Assembly: GCF_002939865.1 (NCBI RefSeq)
Contig: NZ_MDEE01000002.1
Location: 124,001 to 188,000, forward strand
From: Xanthomonas dyei
GTDB lineage: Bacteria > Pseudomonadota > Gammaproteobacteria > Xanthomonadales > Xanthomonadaceae
DNA length: 64,000 nucleotides
Direction of reading: 5' to 3'
Shown here in pieces: positions 38,684-47,535 of this stretch (the stretch's first letter is position 1; the number at the start of each line of letters is the position of its first letter). The position numbers and the translations under genes were made by a program. The notes under the pieces are model-generated. The model saw only the letters and a program-made list of their open reading frames with translations, had not been told where the DNA came from and did not search any database.

Positions 38684-40606
38684 TCACGGTTGGTGCTGGC
38701 GCAGTGCCCGGACCTGCTGTTCGAGCAACGCGGCGCTGGCCTGGTCGCCGGCAACGGCGGGGCCGGCGACCACTTCGATCTGCGCACGCATCCGGCGCGG
38801 CACGCGCATGCGACCCAGGCGGGTATCGCGGCGGCTCCACATGCTTGACCACATACCACGCAGCGCCATCGGAATCACCGGCACGGTGCGACGCTCCAGA
38901 ATCTTTTCGACACCGGACTTGAACGCGGCAATCTCACCGTCCTTGGTCAACGCACCCTCCGGAAAGATGCACACCAGCTCTCCATCGGCCAGCGCGGCGT
39001 CGATGCGGTCGAACGCCTGCTGCATCAGCGCAGGGTCTTCGCGCGCGCCGGCGATCGGAATGGCCTTGGCGGTGCGGAAGATCCAGCGCATCACCGGGAT
39101 GCGGAAGATCTTGTAGTACATGACAAAACGCACCGGGCGCGGAATTACCGCCGACAGGATCAGCGCGTCCATGTAGCTGACGTGGTTGCACACCAGCAAG
39201 GCGGCGCCATCGTCGGGCACGTGGGTGTCGATGTCGCGTGCGCGCAGCCGGTACAACACGCTCACCAGCACCCAGCTGAGAAAGCGCATCAGGAACTCGG
39301 GCACCAGGGTGAAGATCCACAGCGCCACCAGCGTGTTGGCGATGGCCAGCGCCAGAAACACCTGCGGAATGCTTAGCCCCGGCATCGGAATGCGCATGCC
39401 GAACAGCACCACCTGCGGCAGCTGCAGCGCGATGCCGATGATGGCGGCGGCCACGATGAAGAGCGAATTCTGGATGTTGAGCCCGGCGATGACGCGCGAC
39501 AGTTCGGCCTTGGGCGTGCGGCTCTGGATCAGCGCGAACAACGGCACCACGAACAGACCGGTGAACAGGCCGATGCCGACCAGGTCGATGATCAGCCGCA
39601 CGCTGCCGGCCTGCCGCACGAACTGGCCGATCGACAGATCGCTCACCGGCGCGGCGCCGGGGCGGGCGAAATACAGGTCCAGCAGGAACGCGCTGATGCC
39701 GAACGCACCCAGCGGCACCAGGCCGATTTCCACGGTGCGCCCGGACAGCCGTTCGCACAGCAGCGAGCCGACCCCGGTGCCGATCGAAAACAGCGCCAGC
39801 GCAAACACGTACAGGTCTTGCTGGCCGCCGAGATTGAGCTGCGCGTAGGTGGGCAGCTGCGCGGTGAGCACGGTGCCGACGAACCAGAACCACGACACGC
39901 CCAGCACCGAGTTGCGCACGGCCGGCGTGCGCCGGGTCAGGCGCATGATGGCGCGCGATTCGGGGATGGGGTTCCAGTTGATCTTCAGCGCCGGCGCGCC
40001 TGCATCGACCTTGGGCACCAGCCGTGCCACCAGGTTGCCGGTGACGGCGATGGCGATCACCGCGGTGGCTGCGGCGACCGGGCCATGGCTGCCGGCGATC
40101 TGGAAGATCAGCCCGCCGAAGATCATGCCGCACAGGATCGAGATCGAGGTGCCCATCTCGACCAGGCCATTGCCGCCGGTGAGTTCCTCGGGTTTGAGCA
40201 CCGAGGGCAGGATCGAATATTTCACCGGCCCGAACAGCGTGGATTGCAGGCCGGTGCAGAACAGCGCGACCAGCAGGATCACCATGTTCTCGGTGATGAA
40301 GCCCACCGCGGCCAGCGACATGATGGCGATCTCCATCGTGGTGGTAATCACGATGAGCTTCTGCTTCTCCAGTTTTTCGGCGATCTGGCCGGCCAGCGCG
40401 GAGAACAGGAAGTACGGCAGGATGAACAGCGCCGGCGCCAGATTGGTGTAGAGCGTGCGCTGCGCCGCATCGATGCCGAGATAGAACAACAGACCGATGA
40501 TGGCCTGCCGATAGACGTTGTCGTTGAACGCGCCCAGCGCCTGGACAGCGAAGAACGGCAAGAAGCGGCGCTGCCTTAGCAGGGCGAACTGACTGTGACC
40601 GGACAT
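38684..40606 (-). CDS. MFS transporter fused to a 1-acylglycerophosphate acyltransferase (LplT-PlsC type)
   Basis: The protein has 640 aa. Residues 1-425 are a 12-helix MFS permease of the LplT kind (FFAVQALGAFNDNVYRQAII; FGPVKYSILPSVL). The remainder is a PlsC-type acyltransferase: NHVSYMDAL (HX4D), PIAGAREDP, and FPEGALTKDG. The combination suggests import and re-acylation of lysophospholipids at the inner membrane, as in Aas/LplT systems, but the acyl-ACP synthetase part of Aas is absent. Monocistronic. Confidence 0.9.
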   Translation of the reverse strand: MSGHSQFALLRQRRFLPFFAVQALGAFNDNVYRQAIIGLLFYLGIDAAQRTLYTNLAPALFILPYFLFSALAGQIAEKLEKQKLIVITTTMEIAIMSLAAVGFITENMVILLVALFCTGLQSTLFGPVKYSILPSVLKPEELTGGNGLVEMGTSISILCGMIFGGLIFQIAGSHGPVAAATAVIAIAVTGNLVARLVPKVDAGAPALKINWNPIPESRAIMRLTRRTPAVRNSVLGVSWFWFVGTVLTAQLPTYAQLNLGGQQDLYVFALALFSIGTGVGSLLCERLSGRTVEIGLVPLGAFGISAFLLDLYFARPGAAPVSDLSIGQFVRQAGSVRLIIDLVGIGLFTGLFVVPLFALIQSRTPKAELSRVIAGLNIQNSLFIVAAAIIGIALQLPQVVLFGMRIPMPGLSIPQVFLALAIANTLVALWIFTLVPEFLMRFLSWVLVSVLYRLRARDIDTHVPDDGAALLVCNHVSYMDALILSAVIPRPVRFVMYYKIFRIPVMRWIFRTAKAIPIAGAREDPALMQQAFDRIDAALADGELVCIFPEGALTKDGEIAAFKSGVEKILERRTVPVIPMALRGMWSSMWSRRDTRLGRMRVPRRMRAQIEVVAGPAVAGDQASAALLEQQVRALRQHQP

Positions 40607-40672
40607 GCAGTTTCCTTTGCGAACGCGCGCAGCCTAGCAGGCTTCCACGGTGCTGGTGGAGGGCCGGTGCGC

Positions 40673-41575
40673 TTAGCGCGACCGGCCAGTCGATGGTGCA
40701 CGCTGCGCCGCCTGGTCACGCAGCAGCGCCACGAACGCGCGTGCGGCCGGGGTGGGGTCCGGCCGCCACACCGCGTAGGTCAAAAAGCGGAAGCGCTCCT
40801 TGAGCGCGACCGTCACCACCTCGCGCATGGCGCTGGCCATGGTGTGCGGCACGATGCCCACGCCCAGGTCGGCGGCGACCAGTTCGCGCATCAGGTCGGC
40901 GTGGGTGACTTCGTATTGCTGGCGCTGCCGTAGCCCGGCCTGCTCGAAGGCCGCATCGATGATGCCGCGTACCCCGGCACCGGGGATCAGCCCGGCCATC
41001 GGTTCGTCCTCCAGCTCGGCCAGGGCCACCCGCTTGCGCGCGGCAAAGCGATGGCCGGGGGCGACGATCAAGGCGAGCGATTCTTCGTGCAGGAGCAGGC
41101 GCTGCTCCGGTACCGCGACCTGCGGGCCGACGCCGACCAGGGCCACATCCAGCCGGCCTTCGCCCAGATCGTGCAGCAAGGCCTCGCTCATGGCGGTGCG
41201 CAGGTGCACGTCTACCCGCGCATGTGCGGTGCGGAACTGGCGCAGCAGCTGCGGCACCTGCACCGTGCTCAGCGAGGAGATCTGCCCCAGCGTGAGCCGG
41301 CCGCGCACGGTGCCCAGTGCCTGGGCCATTTCTTCGTGCAGGCGTTCGGCCGCGCGCAGGGTTTCGCGGGCGTTGTGCAGAAAGACTTCGCCGGCCGCGG
41401 TGGGGCGTACCCGGCGGGTGCCGCGCTCGAACAGCCGCGCGCCAAGCGTCTCTTCGATCTTGGCCACCTGATGGCTGAGCGCCGATTGCACCGTGTTGCA
41501 GCGGCGTGCGGCCGCGGTGAAGCCGCCTTCGTCGGCTACGGCCACGGCAAATTCCAGCTGGCGCAGGGTGAGCAT
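40673..41575 (-). CDS. LysR-family transcriptional regulator
   Basis: The protein has 300 aa from the ATG at 41575. N-terminal winged helix: LRQLEFAVAVADEGGFTAAARRCNTVQSALSHQVAKIEETLGARLFER. A substrate domain follows (about 90-290). It is divergent from an MFS exporter gene with 97 bases between; in such pairs the regulator usually controls the exporter in response to its substrate. The intergenic part contains aatacattggaaagatgcatt, a possible LysR site (T-N11-A). Confidence 0.9.
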   Translation of the reverse strand: MLTLRQLEFAVAVADEGGFTAAARRCNTVQSALSHQVAKIEETLGARLFERGTRRVRPTAAGEVFLHNARETLRAAERLHEEMAQALGTVRGRLTLGQISSLSTVQVPQLLRQFRTAHARVDVHLRTAMSEALLHDLGEGRLDVALVGVGPQVAVPEQRLLLHEESLALIVAPGHRFAARKRVALAELEDEPMAGLIPGAGVRGIIDAAFEQAGLRQRQQYEVTHADLMRELVAADLGVGIVPHTMASAMREVVTVALKERFRFLTYAVWRPDPTPAARAFVALLRDQAAQRAPSTGRSR

Positions 41576-41672
41576 GCGATCTCGAAACAAGATGGATACG
41601 GTGAAAACAATACATTGGAAAGATGCATTGCCGCCGCCCACACTGCCTCCATTCCTTCCACAGGCCTCTGCC

Positions 41673-42863
41673 ATGACCGTCGACCCCGCCGCCCATCCGC
41701 CCTTGCCGCGCCGCCTGGTGCTGTTGATGGCCGCCGCTACCGGGTTGGCGGTGGCAAGCAACTACTACGCCCAGCCGCTGCTGGAAACGCTGGCGCAGAC
41801 CTTCGGCATCCAGGTGCGCAGCGCCGGGGCGATGGTGACCGCGGCGCAGCTGGCGTACGCGGCCGGCTTGCTGTTGCTGGTGCCATTGGGCGATCGGCTG
41901 GAGCGGCGCAGCCTGATCGTGGGCCTGTTCGTGCTCAGCGCACTGGGCCTGCTGATCAGTGCCAGCTCGCACAGCTTTGCGATGTTGCTGGTCGGCACCA
42001 TTGTCACTGGCGCCAGTTCGGTGGCGGCGCAGATCCTGGTGCCATTCGCGGCCACGCTGGCGGCACCGCACGAGCGGGGCCGGGTGATCGGCACAGTGAT
42101 GAGCGGCTTGCTGCTGGGCATCCTGCTGGCGCGCACCGCCGCCGGGCTGCTGGCCGGCGTGGGCGGCTGGCACACGGTGTACTGGATTGCTGCCGGCTTG
42201 CTGCTGATCACCGCCGCATTGCTATGGCGCGGGCTGCCGCGGCACCCGGGTAATGCGCAGTTGTCGTATCCGCAGTTGGTGGGGTCGGTGGTGACGCTGC
42301 TGCGCGACGATGCGGTGCTGCGCGCGCGCTCGGTGCTGGGTGGGTTGATCTTTGCCGGCTTCAGCATGTTCTGGACCACGCTGGCGTTTCTGTTGTCCGG
42401 TCCGAATTATGGTTATGGCACCGCGGTGATCGGGCTGTTTGGCTTGATCGGTGCGGCCGGTGCGTTGGCGGCCAATCGTTCCGGGCATTGGTCCGACCAC
42501 GGCCACGGCGACCGCGTGAGTTGGGGTGGGCTGCTGATGTTGCTGGTGTCGTGGGGGCTGCTGGCGTTTGCGCCGCACTCGATGGCGTTGCTGATCGTGG
42601 GCGTGCTGCTGCTGGATATCGCAGTGCAGGGCGTGCACATCGCCAATCAGAGCGTGATCTATCAGCGCAATCCGCAGGCGCGCAACCGCATCACCTCGGC
42701 CTACATCACCTGCTACTTCATCGGCGGCGCGCTGGGGTCGACCTTGAGCACGGCAGCCTACGCGCAGGCCGGCTGGAGCGGTGTGGTGATCGGCGGTGCG
42801 CTGCTGGCGGTGGCGGCATTGGGCTGGGTGGGCTGGAGCGTGTCGCGCAACACCTGGAAGTAG
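41673..42863 (+). CDS. MFS efflux transporter
   Basis: The protein has 396 aa with 12 predicted helices. AATGLAVASNYYAQPLLETLA near the start, PLGDRLERR as the MFS loop 2-3 motif, and ASSVAAQILVPFAATLA. It resembles the YgaY/Bcr-like drug or sugar efflux proteins; the substrate is unknown. It is divergent from the LysR gene. A dispersed repeat begins two bases after its stop. Confidence 0.9.
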   Translation: MTVDPAAHPPLPRRLVLLMAAATGLAVASNYYAQPLLETLAQTFGIQVRSAGAMVTAAQLAYAAGLLLLVPLGDRLERRSLIVGLFVLSALGLLISASSHSFAMLLVGTIVTGASSVAAQILVPFAATLAAPHERGRVIGTVMSGLLLGILLARTAAGLLAGVGGWHTVYWIAAGLLLITAALLWRGLPRHPGNAQLSYPQLVGSVVTLLRDDAVLRARSVLGGLIFAGFSMFWTTLAFLLSGPNYGYGTAVIGLFGLIGAAGALAANRSGHWSDHGHGDRVSWGGLLMLLVSWGLLAFAPHSMALLIVGVLLLDIAVQGVHIANQSVIYQRNPQARNRITSAYITCYFIGGALGSTLSTAAYAQAGWSGVVIGGALLAVAALGWVGWSVSRNTWK

Positions 42864-42864
42864 C

Positions 42865-43004
42865 AGCGGCTAACACAACGACTGCGCCCACCGTCAGGCG
42901 GGCGTCGCCGGGGCTCGGTGCGGTAGGTACCACCCGTAGATTCCGGTTCTGCGTGCGTCGTCCGCACGCAGCTGACGGCGGCTCGCGACGGTGTGTTAGC
43001 CGCT
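42865..43004 (-). repeat. Dispersed ~140 bp repeat, copy D, with perfect 12-base terminal inverted repeats
   Basis: The cleanest copy: it starts agcggctaacac and ends gtgttagccgct. It is in reverse orientation to the copy at 141-285. It lies in the 305-base gap between the MFS and FUSC genes; the remaining 160 bases there show no gene. Confidence 0.75.
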
Positions 43005-43168
43005 CCACGCGCTGCCGATGCGTAGTGACGCGTCCTCGCACGCTGCACGGATGCGCGCATCTGAAGCGCTTGGCTTTTGCGACGTTGCGCGCAGGTGTTG
43101 CGCCAATGCCGCCGGGCTGCGCGGCGTGGTCGATGACCGGCCGCAGCCCGCACTGTCCTCAAACGCCG

Positions 43169-45415
43169 CTAGTGTTTGCTCACCGCCAGACGCGCCGCAC
43201 TCTCGGCCGGCGCATCGGTCACCGCCACCGCAGCGGCGCGCAGCTTGGGCAGCAGGCGCAAGGTGAGTGCGAGTTGGTCGCGCACCAGACGCTGCTTGGG
43301 CGGCAACTGCACGGCGTGCTGTTCCAGCGCATCGGCCATGGCCAACTCTTCGGTTTCGTCATGCGCCGGCAGTGGGTGGCGTTGGCTCAATGCGGTAGCG
43401 ATGTCGCCAAGCGCACGCTGCAGATAGTCGCCGGCCCGGGCGATGATGGTGGCGTCGTGTTCGCCATCGAGCGCGGCGCGGTGCGCGCCCAGCGCGGACA
43501 GGTAGCCCAGCAAGGTATTGGACAGTGCGAGGAAGCGGAAACCCGCATCCAGATTGCGTCGAAAGCGGCCCGGCTCGCGCAGCATGTTGGACAGCGCCAC
43601 CGACAACGCCGCATCGGCGTTGTGCATGTCGCGGCGTGCGATACGGTAGGGCAGATCGTCGCGCATGCCGCTCGCATATTGCTCCAGCACCTGGGCCAGA
43701 TAGCGCGCGCAGCTGGCCAGCACCGTGGCCATCACCTGGTTGAGGCGACGGCCCTGCCAGTCGGGCAGGATCAGGAACGAGGCCGCCGCGGCGATGGCGC
43801 AGCCGATCACGGTGTCGATCAGGCGCGGCCAGATCAACACGAAACCATCGCCGAGCAGGTTGAAGCAGAACAGCGCCATGACCGTGATGCCGGCGGTGGC
43901 CAGCATGTAGCGATCGGTGCGGGTAATGAAGAACACCAGCGCGGCGACCAAGGCCAGCAGCAGCTGCACCTCGGTGCCGGGGAATAGCTGCATCAGTGCC
44001 CAGGTGGCGACCAGGCCGATCAAGGTGCCGGCGATACGCTGCACCAGCCGCAGGCGGGTTGCACCGTAGTTGGGCCGGCACACGAACGCGGTGGTGAGCA
44101 GGATCCAGTAGCCGTTGTCGGCATGGATGGATTGCATCACCGCATAGCCGGCCACCAGCGCGATGGCCATGCGCAGGCCATGCCGGAACAGCACCGAGCC
44201 GGGCGTGAGTTGCTGGCCGAGCCGCGCGGCCATTTCGCGCAAGGTGTGCGGCGAGGAATCGCGCAGGCGGGTGTCGAGGTTGTCGCTGGTGGAATCGGAT
44301 TGCGCCGCTTCGGAGAGCTTGCGTTCGATGGTCTGCAGATTGGTGACCAGCAGTTCCAGCGCGCCGAGCAGGCGGGCCAGTGCGGGGTCGGCGCGCGCAT
44401 GCAGATAATCCAGCGACTGGCGCAGGTCTTCGGTGGCCAGACGGCTGTTGTCGCCATAGTCGAACGGCTGCCGCAGCCGGATCGCCTCGCCCAACGCGGT
44501 GCAGGCCTTGCCCTGCAGTGCAAGCAGGCGCTGGCAGCGGTACAGCACATCGCTGTGGAAGAACGCATCGGTCAGCGCTTCGTAGGGATAGTGCGACGAA
44601 CTGGCGCGTTCGTGGAATTCCTGCGCCATGTAATACAGCCGGAAATACAGGCCCGATTGCACGCCCGGCCGCCCCGAGCGCCCGAAGCGGCTGATGATCG
44701 CGGTCTTGGCGGCATTGAGTGCGCCGACGACCTTGGCGTTCTGTTCGGCCAGCGCCAGCCGGCGCGCATGCAGGTCGCTTTGCCGCACCGGTTCGAACAG
44801 GTCGGCCTTGCGCTTGAGATAGAGGCCCAGCTCGAAGAACAACCGCGACAGCCGCTCGCGCACCGGGCGATTGGCGAACAGGATGGTCCACAGGATCGAC
44901 AGCACGCCGTACCAGGTGGCGCCGATCAACAGCAACGCCGCGCCATGCCAGGCCACCAGCGGATCGTGGCTGCCGTGCTGGTCCATGCCGATCATGGCGT
45001 AGATCGACAACGCCACCGTGGCCTGCGCGATGGAGGCGTAGCGCTCGCCCAGTGCGCCCAGCAGGGTCAGCGAGAAAGTGGCCACCGCCATGCCGATCAC
45101 GAACGGCAGCGGGTACGGGAACAGCAGCGTCACTGCCGCCGCCGCTGCGGCAAAGCACAGCAACGACAGCAGCACCGATTTGATGCGGCCCAACCAGTTG
45201 TCGTCGGTTTCGGCGATGGCGCTGGCGATGGTGCCCAGAAACAGCGCCGGGACTGCGGTGAGTTGCTGCCAGTGCCAGCACACGCCCATGGCCACCGCCA
45301 ACGCGATGAACACACGCAGCCCGTAGCTGGCCTTTTCATGGGCCCACAGGCGGCTGAGGCGGGATTCGAAGGAAGTGGTGGCCACGGTCTCTGATGGGCA
45401 AGCGTGCCCGGGCAT
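43169..45415 (-). CDS. FUSC-family membrane protein (YccS/YhfK-like)
   Basis: About 748 aa from an ATG at 45415; an ATG at 45430 or a GTG at 45379 is possible. Two blocks of five or six helices (about 30-190 and 395-520) are separated by a cytosolic helical part, the FUSC/YccS layout. Pattern HADNGYWILLTTAFVCRPNYGATRLRLVQRIAGTLIGL is the FUSC signature. It is related to aromatic-acid exporters (AaeB); the substrate is unknown. Immediately upstream of its start lies the purD-like remnant. Confidence 0.85.
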   Translation of the reverse strand: MPGHACPSETVATTSFESRLSRLWAHEKASYGLRVFIALAVAMGVCWHWQQLTAVPALFLGTIASAIAETDDNWLGRIKSVLLSLLCFAAAAAAVTLLFPYPLPFVIGMAVATFSLTLLGALGERYASIAQATVALSIYAMIGMDQHGSHDPLVAWHGAALLLIGATWYGVLSILWTILFANRPVRERLSRLFFELGLYLKRKADLFEPVRQSDLHARRLALAEQNAKVVGALNAAKTAIISRFGRSGRPGVQSGLYFRLYYMAQEFHERASSSHYPYEALTDAFFHSDVLYRCQRLLALQGKACTALGEAIRLRQPFDYGDNSRLATEDLRQSLDYLHARADPALARLLGALELLVTNLQTIERKLSEAAQSDSTSDNLDTRLRDSSPHTLREMAARLGQQLTPGSVLFRHGLRMAIALVAGYAVMQSIHADNGYWILLTTAFVCRPNYGATRLRLVQRIAGTLIGLVATWALMQLFPGTEVQLLLALVAALVFFITRTDRYMLATAGITVMALFCFNLLGDGFVLIWPRLIDTVIGCAIAAAASFLILPDWQGRRLNQVMATVLASCARYLAQVLEQYASGMRDDLPYRIARRDMHNADAALSVALSNMLREPGRFRRNLDAGFRFLALSNTLLGYLSALGAHRAALDGEHDATIIARAGDYLQRALGDIATALSQRHPLPAHDETEELAMADALEQHAVQLPPKQRLVRDQLALTLRLLPKLRAAAVAVTDAPAESAARLAVSKH

Positions 45416-45520
45416 TATTGCCGCAGGCACGCGCCACCGGTGTGGAGAGCGGCTAGTTCTTTGTCAGTAGGGCGCTCTGCTAACGCGCTCCTCACATGCT
45501 CGGACTTGTGCGGAGCACTC

Positions 45521-45588
45521 GCGGGCCAGCCGACGTCGCTGCGATGGAATGCGCAGGCCCAGTGGACCGGTTACAGGTTGAAGGCGCG
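45521..45588 (-). pseudogene. Diverged remnant of the purD 3' end
   Basis: On the minus strand one frame reads PVHWACAFHRSDVGW; the end of intact PurD reads PIHWPNAFQRSDIGW. At the base level 45521-45580 aligns without gaps to 47561-47620, with about 46 of 60 identical. The remnant and the intact purD end enclose the AT-rich DUF4276/AAA cassette. This looks like the old purD end displaced by an insertion that brought its own 3' end. Confidence 0.65.
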
Positions 45589-45612
45589 GTACCTCCCAAA
45601 TGACTGCTATCT

Positions 45613-46194
45613 TCAGGCCGAAATAGCCAGTAGTTCTGCTTCCATTCGTTTGACGCCGGTTACAAGGTTGCGAAAGCTCGCAGAGCGAGCATTGTCCAAT
45701 TGAAGGTACTTCCCGATCTCCCGCGAGCCAGCTACCTTTTGATACCGGTTATTTGTTATGAACTTAAGCTCTTTACTTGGATTGCCAAGAGCGTCTGGCG
45801 ATCTGAACTTGCGATTGTTCTGATGAGAGGCAAGCCTGCTCATCTGCAGAGCCATGCCGACCGCCTGGAGGTCGGCGAGGTAGAAAGTCTCAAGCTCTGT
45901 GCACGCAATTCTCACTAGGCAGAATTGAATCTTTCCAGAAAGCCTGCAAATTTCCAGTAGATTCTGTTTGACCGCTCGACAGTCGGGGTGACTGTCCAGA
46001 TCTCTCAGTATGACGAATCGGGCTAGTGAATTCTGATATCCACGGATGCGACGTTCCAATTGTTTTTCCAAATCTTGCTTGCCTTCGAAAGCGATAAGCC
46101 GATACTTGATGTCATCTGACAAGATCCTAGGCAGTAAGCTTTCCAGCATGGCTCGAGCGGAAGGCTCTTCTAGAAGAAATACAAGTTCCCTCAT
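45613..46194 (-). CDS. DUF4276 protein (TOPRIM-like nuclease candidate)
   Basis: The protein has 193 aa from the ATG at 46194, which overlaps the ATPase stop (ATGA). DUF4276 features: LVFLLEEPSARAMLESLLP (E10/E18), FVILRDLDSHPDC (Asp65/Asp67), and VRIACTELETFYLADLQAV (Glu100/Glu102). These acids fit a TOPRIM metal site. Partnered with an AAA_21-type ATPase it resembles the OLD, PARIS and related anti-phage pairs, where the ATPase senses and the TOPRIM protein cuts nucleic acid. GC is about 48%, much lower than the surroundings. No nuclease activity can be proven from sequence. Confidence 0.8.
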   Translation of the reverse strand: MRELVFLLEEPSARAMLESLLPRILSDDIKYRLIAFEGKQDLEKQLERRIRGYQNSLARFVILRDLDSHPDCRAVKQNLLEICRLSGKIQFCLVRIACTELETFYLADLQAVGMALQMSRLASHQNNRKFRSPDALGNPSKELKFITNNRYQKVAGSREIGKYLQLDNARSASFRNLVTGVKRMEAELLAISA

Positions 46195-47384
46195 TGCGGA
46201 TCGACTCCGTCGAAGAATCCCTGTTTCCAAAGATAACCAAGTTGGTCGCCCTCCTTGACATAGTTGGAGATCTGTTGGTTGTCGCGCGCGCGATGAACTT
46301 CGGTGCACCCATTTCTCTTTACCAGCCAGCATGCCTCGTCGAGTTCGGCAGAATTCAGGAAATCAGGCGAATGAGTAGATACTAGAACCTGACCCCCACG
46401 TTCGGCATACATGCGGAATTCTTCCGCCAGTTCGGTCATGAGTTGCGGATAAAGTTGGTTTTCCGGTTCCTCGACGCAAAGTAGTGGATGAGGAGATGGG
46501 TCGTAAAGAAGTACTAAGTAGGCGAACATCTTGATCGTGCCGTCAGAAACATATCGGTCAAGGAAAGGTGTTTTGAACGAACCGTCTTGGAACCTTAGGG
46601 TCAGATAGCCATCGTCCATCAGTTTAGGTTCGACAGAGGCCACTCCAGGAACGCGTCGCGCCATGATGTCGAGGATGCGCCGAAATACTTGCGGATGACG
46701 TTCATTCATGTATTGCGCAACTAGCGGTAAGTTGTCGCCACTTTCCGACAAGTGTTCAGAATCGCCGGTGGCTTCCTTGCGCCCTCTCGCTGCATTGATG
46801 TGAAAGTCAGAGACGTGCCAGTTCTCGATCAGTTGTCGGAATGCATTGGCAGCCTTGAAACGCTCGAATTGTCCCAGGCCTTTGATCGCCAGTGTATCAG
46901 GAGAGACCTTCTGACTTTCTCTGTCCAATTCTTCATCGGGTTTTTTGAAGTCCTCTTCGTTGGTGATTGCATAACCTTCACCTTTGGAGAAGTTCAAGAA
47001 GTGATAGGGGCTACCGTAGCGTCCGCGTTTATAGCGTAATAGCTCCCTTTGCACGATGGGAGTGCCATTCTCTTCGCCAATCTCGATTGAGTAGGTTACC
47101 AGTCGCTCTACACCGGTTATTTCCATTCGGTACTGCAGTTCGATCAGAATGGAATCGATTGTGGGATCACATCCGCGGCTGAGAACCTCCCGGAAACGTC
47201 CCCGCTTGTCCAGTGCTTGCCGAACGTTTCCCTTTAGGCAGTCATGGAGAAAGCCAAACACATCGAACAGCGTGCTCTTGCCCGATCCATTGGCACCAAC
47301 GACCACGAGAAACGAAGGCATGTCCTTCAAGTGCACGTCGCGGAATGCCTTGAAGTTCCTTAGCCGGATTGACTCAATCTTCAT
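46191..47384 (-). CDS. AAA (ABC-type) ATPase of the DUF4276 cassette
   Basis: The protein has 397 aa. It starts MKIESIRLRNFKAFRDVHL, with Walker A GANGSGKST (30-37), signature VSDGT (279-283), Walker B LLCVEEPE (301-308) and H-loop STHSPDF (His338), as in AAA_21/RecF-like ATPases. An extended central region (about 60-250) is specific. It is expressed first in a two-gene unit, with the DUF4276 start overlapping its stop. The 151 bases upstream, next to the purD end, are AT-rich and should hold the promoter (a ttaatcattat area near 47405). Base composition marks transfer. Confidence 0.88.
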   Translation of the reverse strand: MKIESIRLRNFKAFRDVHLKDMPSFLVVVGANGSGKSTLFDVFGFLHDCLKGNVRQALDKRGRFREVLSRGCDPTIDSILIELQYRMEITGVERLVTYSIEIGEENGTPIVQRELLRYKRGRYGSPYHFLNFSKGEGYAITNEEDFKKPDEELDRESQKVSPDTLAIKGLGQFERFKAANAFRQLIENWHVSDFHINAARGRKEATGDSEHLSESGDNLPLVAQYMNERHPQVFRRILDIMARRVPGVASVEPKLMDDGYLTLRFQDGSFKTPFLDRYVSDGTIKMFAYLVLLYDPSPHPLLCVEEPENQLYPQLMTELAEEFRMYAERGGQVLVSTHSPDFLNSAELDEACWLVKRNGCTEVHRARDNQQISNYVKEGDQLGYLWKQGFFDGVDPQ

Positions 47385-47535
47385 GCTGTGGGCTCCGCGC
47401 GTAATTAATCATTATGAAAGCAGATGCATAGTGGTGTACTCGACGCATCCGGACCACTTGTAATCTCCTGCCAGCCGGTATCAGGTTAGGGTCAATCAAC
47501 CAGGTTAAGTGTGTTTCAGTGAAGAGGTTTACCAC

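Noticed and set aside
45613-47384. The DUF4276/AAA pair considered as a PARIS or Septu system proper
   Set aside because: PARIS uses a DUF4435 partner and Septu an HNH nuclease. Neither is present, so only a related, unassigned pair is claimed.
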